Below, piece after piece: positions 6,895 to 8,639 of a stretch of DNA of 8,639 nucleotides. The stretch spans positions 1-8,639 of the forward strand of contig JAJSAJ010000724.1 of the NCBI GenBank assembly GCA_024274855.1, in the 5' to 3' direction. Both the position numbers and the translations under genes were made by a program. A model generated the notes under the pieces. The model saw nothing but the letters and a program-made list of their open reading frames with translations, had not been told where the DNA came from and ran no database searches. Source of the stretch: Planctomycetota bacterium (GTDB lineage: Bacteria > Planctomycetota > Planctomycetia > Pirellulales > Pirellulaceae). Each line of letters opens with the position of its first letter. Positions within the stretch are counted from its first letter, which is position 1.

Positions 6895-7427
6895 GGTCGA
6901 TCAACCGAAAAAACAGCAGTGAGATGCAAGTCCTACTGCAGACAGCTAGACAGTTACGAAATGATAAATGACAATTGCCGCTCCACGCACTCTCGCCGCA
7001 GACGGTTACCGTATCTTTTAGCGTCCTCATTGCGCTTGTCACCATCGTCTGATGCGTGTTTCAATTGTGGGATCGACGCAAAATAGGGCGCACTCGTTAT
7101 GGAATCGTAACCAGCATTTCGCTAGTATTGACAGCAACTGGGTGTGCTTTGTGGGTATTTCCGTCGGGCGTGCAGATCAGCTTTGCGGCACCCACGGATA
7201 CGCGAGGGTGACAGGCAGCATTATCAAATTGTGTGGCGTGCCGGAGTGCTCTAGCGGCTTGCTCGTATGTCTCGCAGATACATCTTCTTGGGGCGTTCAG
7301 CGTTCGCGACTCGATGGGACGGCGAATGGAACGCGCGGAACGGAGAAGTCGGAACGCGGATTGCCAAGACCAAGGTGGACCATTACATCCAAATTCTTGA
7401 ACACCACACAGCCAACAGAGCCGATTC

Positions 7428-7434
7428 GGAGAAG
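7428..7434 (+). promoter_or_regulatory. Ribosome binding site GGAGAAG
   Basis: GGAGAAG lies six bases before the ATG at 7441. It is the best Shine-Dalgarno sequence in the window and, with the signal peptide that follows, decides the start of the oxidoreductase gene against the in-frame ATG at 7267. Confidence 0.7.
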
Positions 7435-7440
7435 CAATTC

Positions 7441-8639
7441 ATGTTGACCAGACTCCTTTTTGCCATCGTTGCATGTTGGTTCGTCCATGCCGTTGGTTCC
7501 GACGCCATTGCGGAAACCAATGTAGTGTGGACTGAGACGGAGTCGTTCAGGGATTACGGTGGATGGACGAATGATGCCCAGTTCGTCGACCAGATGGGGT
7601 CGCCCTACTTGCTGGCTATTGGGTTGGACGGACCGGTCAACGATGCGGTGACAACGGTCCGAGTACCGAAAGCTGGAACGTATCACGTCTGGGCCCGCAC
7701 TCGGGACTGGGTACCCGACTTCAGCCCGGGCAGATTTCAAATCGGCGTTAGCGGCAAAATACTGAAACACGTATTCGGAAAAACGAAGAAACCCGGCTGG
7801 GTTTGGGAAGACGGCGGCCGCTGTACCTTGGATGCCGGGAATTGCGAACTGCGATTGCATGACCTGACGGGCCACTATGGGCGATGTGATTGCATTGTTC
7901 TGACGGATGACTCGGCGTTGTCGATGGCCGATGGCAGGTTGGGTTTGGCAGACCTACGTGAACGTTTCGGTGGTGTCAGTCGTCACGTGAAGAAGGTTGG
8001 TCCGTATGACGTGGTTGTGGTCGGGGGGGGCCTGGCAGGAACGTTTGCGGCTGTCGCGGCGGCCAGGCACGGTTGTCGCACGGCGTTGATTCAAAACAGA
8101 CCAGTCTTGGGTGGAAATGCCAGTACCGAGATTCTGGTCGGACCTCAAGGAGACACGACGCGTGAGCCACTCGATCCAGGTGAGGGGGGGATTATCGAGG
8201 CTGTGCGTGGCCCGGTCGAGTTGTACTCGGAACGCATGCTAACATTGGTCAGGCGGCAGCAAAACCTGGATCTTTACTTGAACACGCATGCAACTGGCGT
8301 CGAGATGCAGGGATCTCGCACCATTGCATCGATACTTGCCTTGAACGTGCGTTCGGGACAACGTTTGCGAATACCGGCATTTTCGTTTATCGATTGCACG
8401 GGCGATGGAGCAATCGGCGTATGGGCGGGTGCCGAGTACCGGCACGGCCGAGAGGGGCGTTCGCAGTATGGCGAGCCGATTGCACCACTCACAGGGGATT
8501 CGCATACGATGGGCGGAACGCTGCGCTATGCGAGTGAATTGGCAGCAGGGCCAATCGACTTTGTCACCCCCAAGTGGGCGCGTCAGTTTACCAAACCGGA
8601 AGATTTCACTCCGGGCCGCAAGCCCCAGCTTCGATTCGG
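7441..8639 (+). CDS. Secreted FAD-dependent oxidoreductase, 5' part
   Basis: The frame is open from ATG 7441 to the window edge (399 full codons), so the 3' end is missing. Residues 1-24 look like a signal peptide: a hydrophobic core LLFAIVACWFVHAV and an A-I-A cleavage site before ETN. Residues ~27-165 form a beta-sandwich module with WTETESFRDYGGW, QFVDQMGSPYLLAIGLDGP and YHVWARTRDW, a combination I know from planctomycete and Bacteroidetes proteins of the FAD_oxidored family (PF12831). The FAD-binding Rossmann motif is VVVVGGGLAG at 191-200 (G195, G197, G200). It is followed by NRPVLGGNAST near 219-229 and the second FAD motif DCTGDG at 318-323, then an EGRSQYGEPIAP stretch. Related proteins are often encoded near polysaccharide and sulfatase genes, so an oxidative role on sugars or aromatic matter in the periplasm or outside is plausible; the substrate cannot be told. 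G-runs at 8023-8030 and 8184-8190 sit in the coding sequence. Confidence 0.92.
   Translation, partial: MLTRLLFAIVACWFVHAVGSDAIAETNVVWTETESFRDYGGWTNDAQFVDQMGSPYLLAIGLDGPVNDAVTTVRVPKAGTYHVWARTRDWVPDFSPGRFQIGVSGKILKHVFGKTKKPGWVWEDGGRCTLDAGNCELRLHDLTGHYGRCDCIVLTDDSALSMADGRLGLADLRERFGGVSRHVKKVGPYDVVVVGGGLAGTFAAVAAARHGCRTALIQNRPVLGGNASTEILVGPQGDTTREPLDPGEGGIIEAVRGPVELYSERMLTLVRRQQNLDLYLNTHATGVEMQGSRTIASILALNVRSGQRLRIPAFSFIDCTGDGAIGVWAGAEYRHGREGRSQYGEPIAPLTGDSHTMGGTLRYASELAAGPIDFVTPKWARQFTKPEDFTPGRKPQLRF

Larger units (their letters stand above)
5657..7440. other. Long non-coding stretch rich in palindromes
   Basis: No gene can be supported in these 1784 bases. All open frames are short, overlap one another on both strands, and give sequences I recognise from no family; none has a good start site with a ribosome binding site. 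The stretch contains the palindromes listed separately. Weaker ones are CGACCC, loop GCTGT, GGGaTCG with one bulged A (5665-5682, just after the VWA operon and without a T-run, so not a clear terminator), and an interrupted hairpin at 6166-6194 (CTTGG/CCAAG enclosing CTGG/CCAG). I see no tRNA, rRNA, CRISPR array or transposase remnant. It may be a repeat landing site or a badly decayed gene region. Confidence 0.6.

Noticed and set aside
7128..7133. TTGACA hexamer as a -35 element for the oxidoreductase gene
   Set aside because: No -10 sequence at 16-18 bases downstream, and it lies over 300 bases before the start codon.
7052..7447. Plus-strand open frame of 131 codons before the oxidoreductase
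   Set aside because: No recognisable domain, no ribosome binding site, and its end overlaps the oxidoreductase start in another frame.
7297..7875. Minus-strand open frame of 192 codons
   Set aside because: It is antisense to the start of the oxidoreductase, whose signal peptide and conserved domain motifs make the plus strand certain.

Overview
The window looks like a chromosomal piece of a planctomycete, most likely a relative of the Rhodopirellula/Pirellula group. The reasons are the gene set (DUF58, then a BatA-type VWA protein, then a second membrane-anchored VWA protein), a secreted FAD-dependent oxidoreductase with an N-terminal beta-sandwich domain, moderate GC content, long intergenic stretches and many short palindromes between genes. 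This placement rests on family recognition and was not tested by a search.

Layout. Bases 2-664 hold the 3' end of a DUF58 gene that starts upstream of the window. A 371-base spacer (665-1035) with imperfect repeats and hairpins follows. Then come two large genes on the same strand: a BatA-like VWA protein (1036-3213) and, 37 bases later, a second VWA protein of related architecture (3251-5656). These three genes are the usual partners of a MoxR AAA+ ATPase, which is expected just upstream but is not in the window. Together they should form a membrane-associated VWA module of the MoxR/Bat type. Its biochemical job in planctomycetes is not established.

Bases 5657-7440 (1784 bases) contain no gene I can defend. 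They hold a series of palindromes: three hairpins with unrelated stems but the same five-base loop CTTGT, one REP-like hairpin preceded by GTAG, one perfect 19-bp inverted repeat, and two longer-loop inverted repeats. Short open frames in this stretch appear to be by-products of these repeats.

The last gene (7441 to the window end) starts with a good ribosome binding site and a signal peptide. It encodes the first ~399 residues of a secreted FAD-dependent oxidoreductase (PF12831-like), probably an enzyme acting on carbohydrates or other organic matter outside the cytoplasm. It is a separate transcription unit, with no visible functional link to the VWA operon.

I found no convincing new multi-gene system. 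The most interesting signal is the palindrome set, above all the constant-loop, variable-stem hairpins, and the repeat-bearing spacer that splits an otherwise compact operon.
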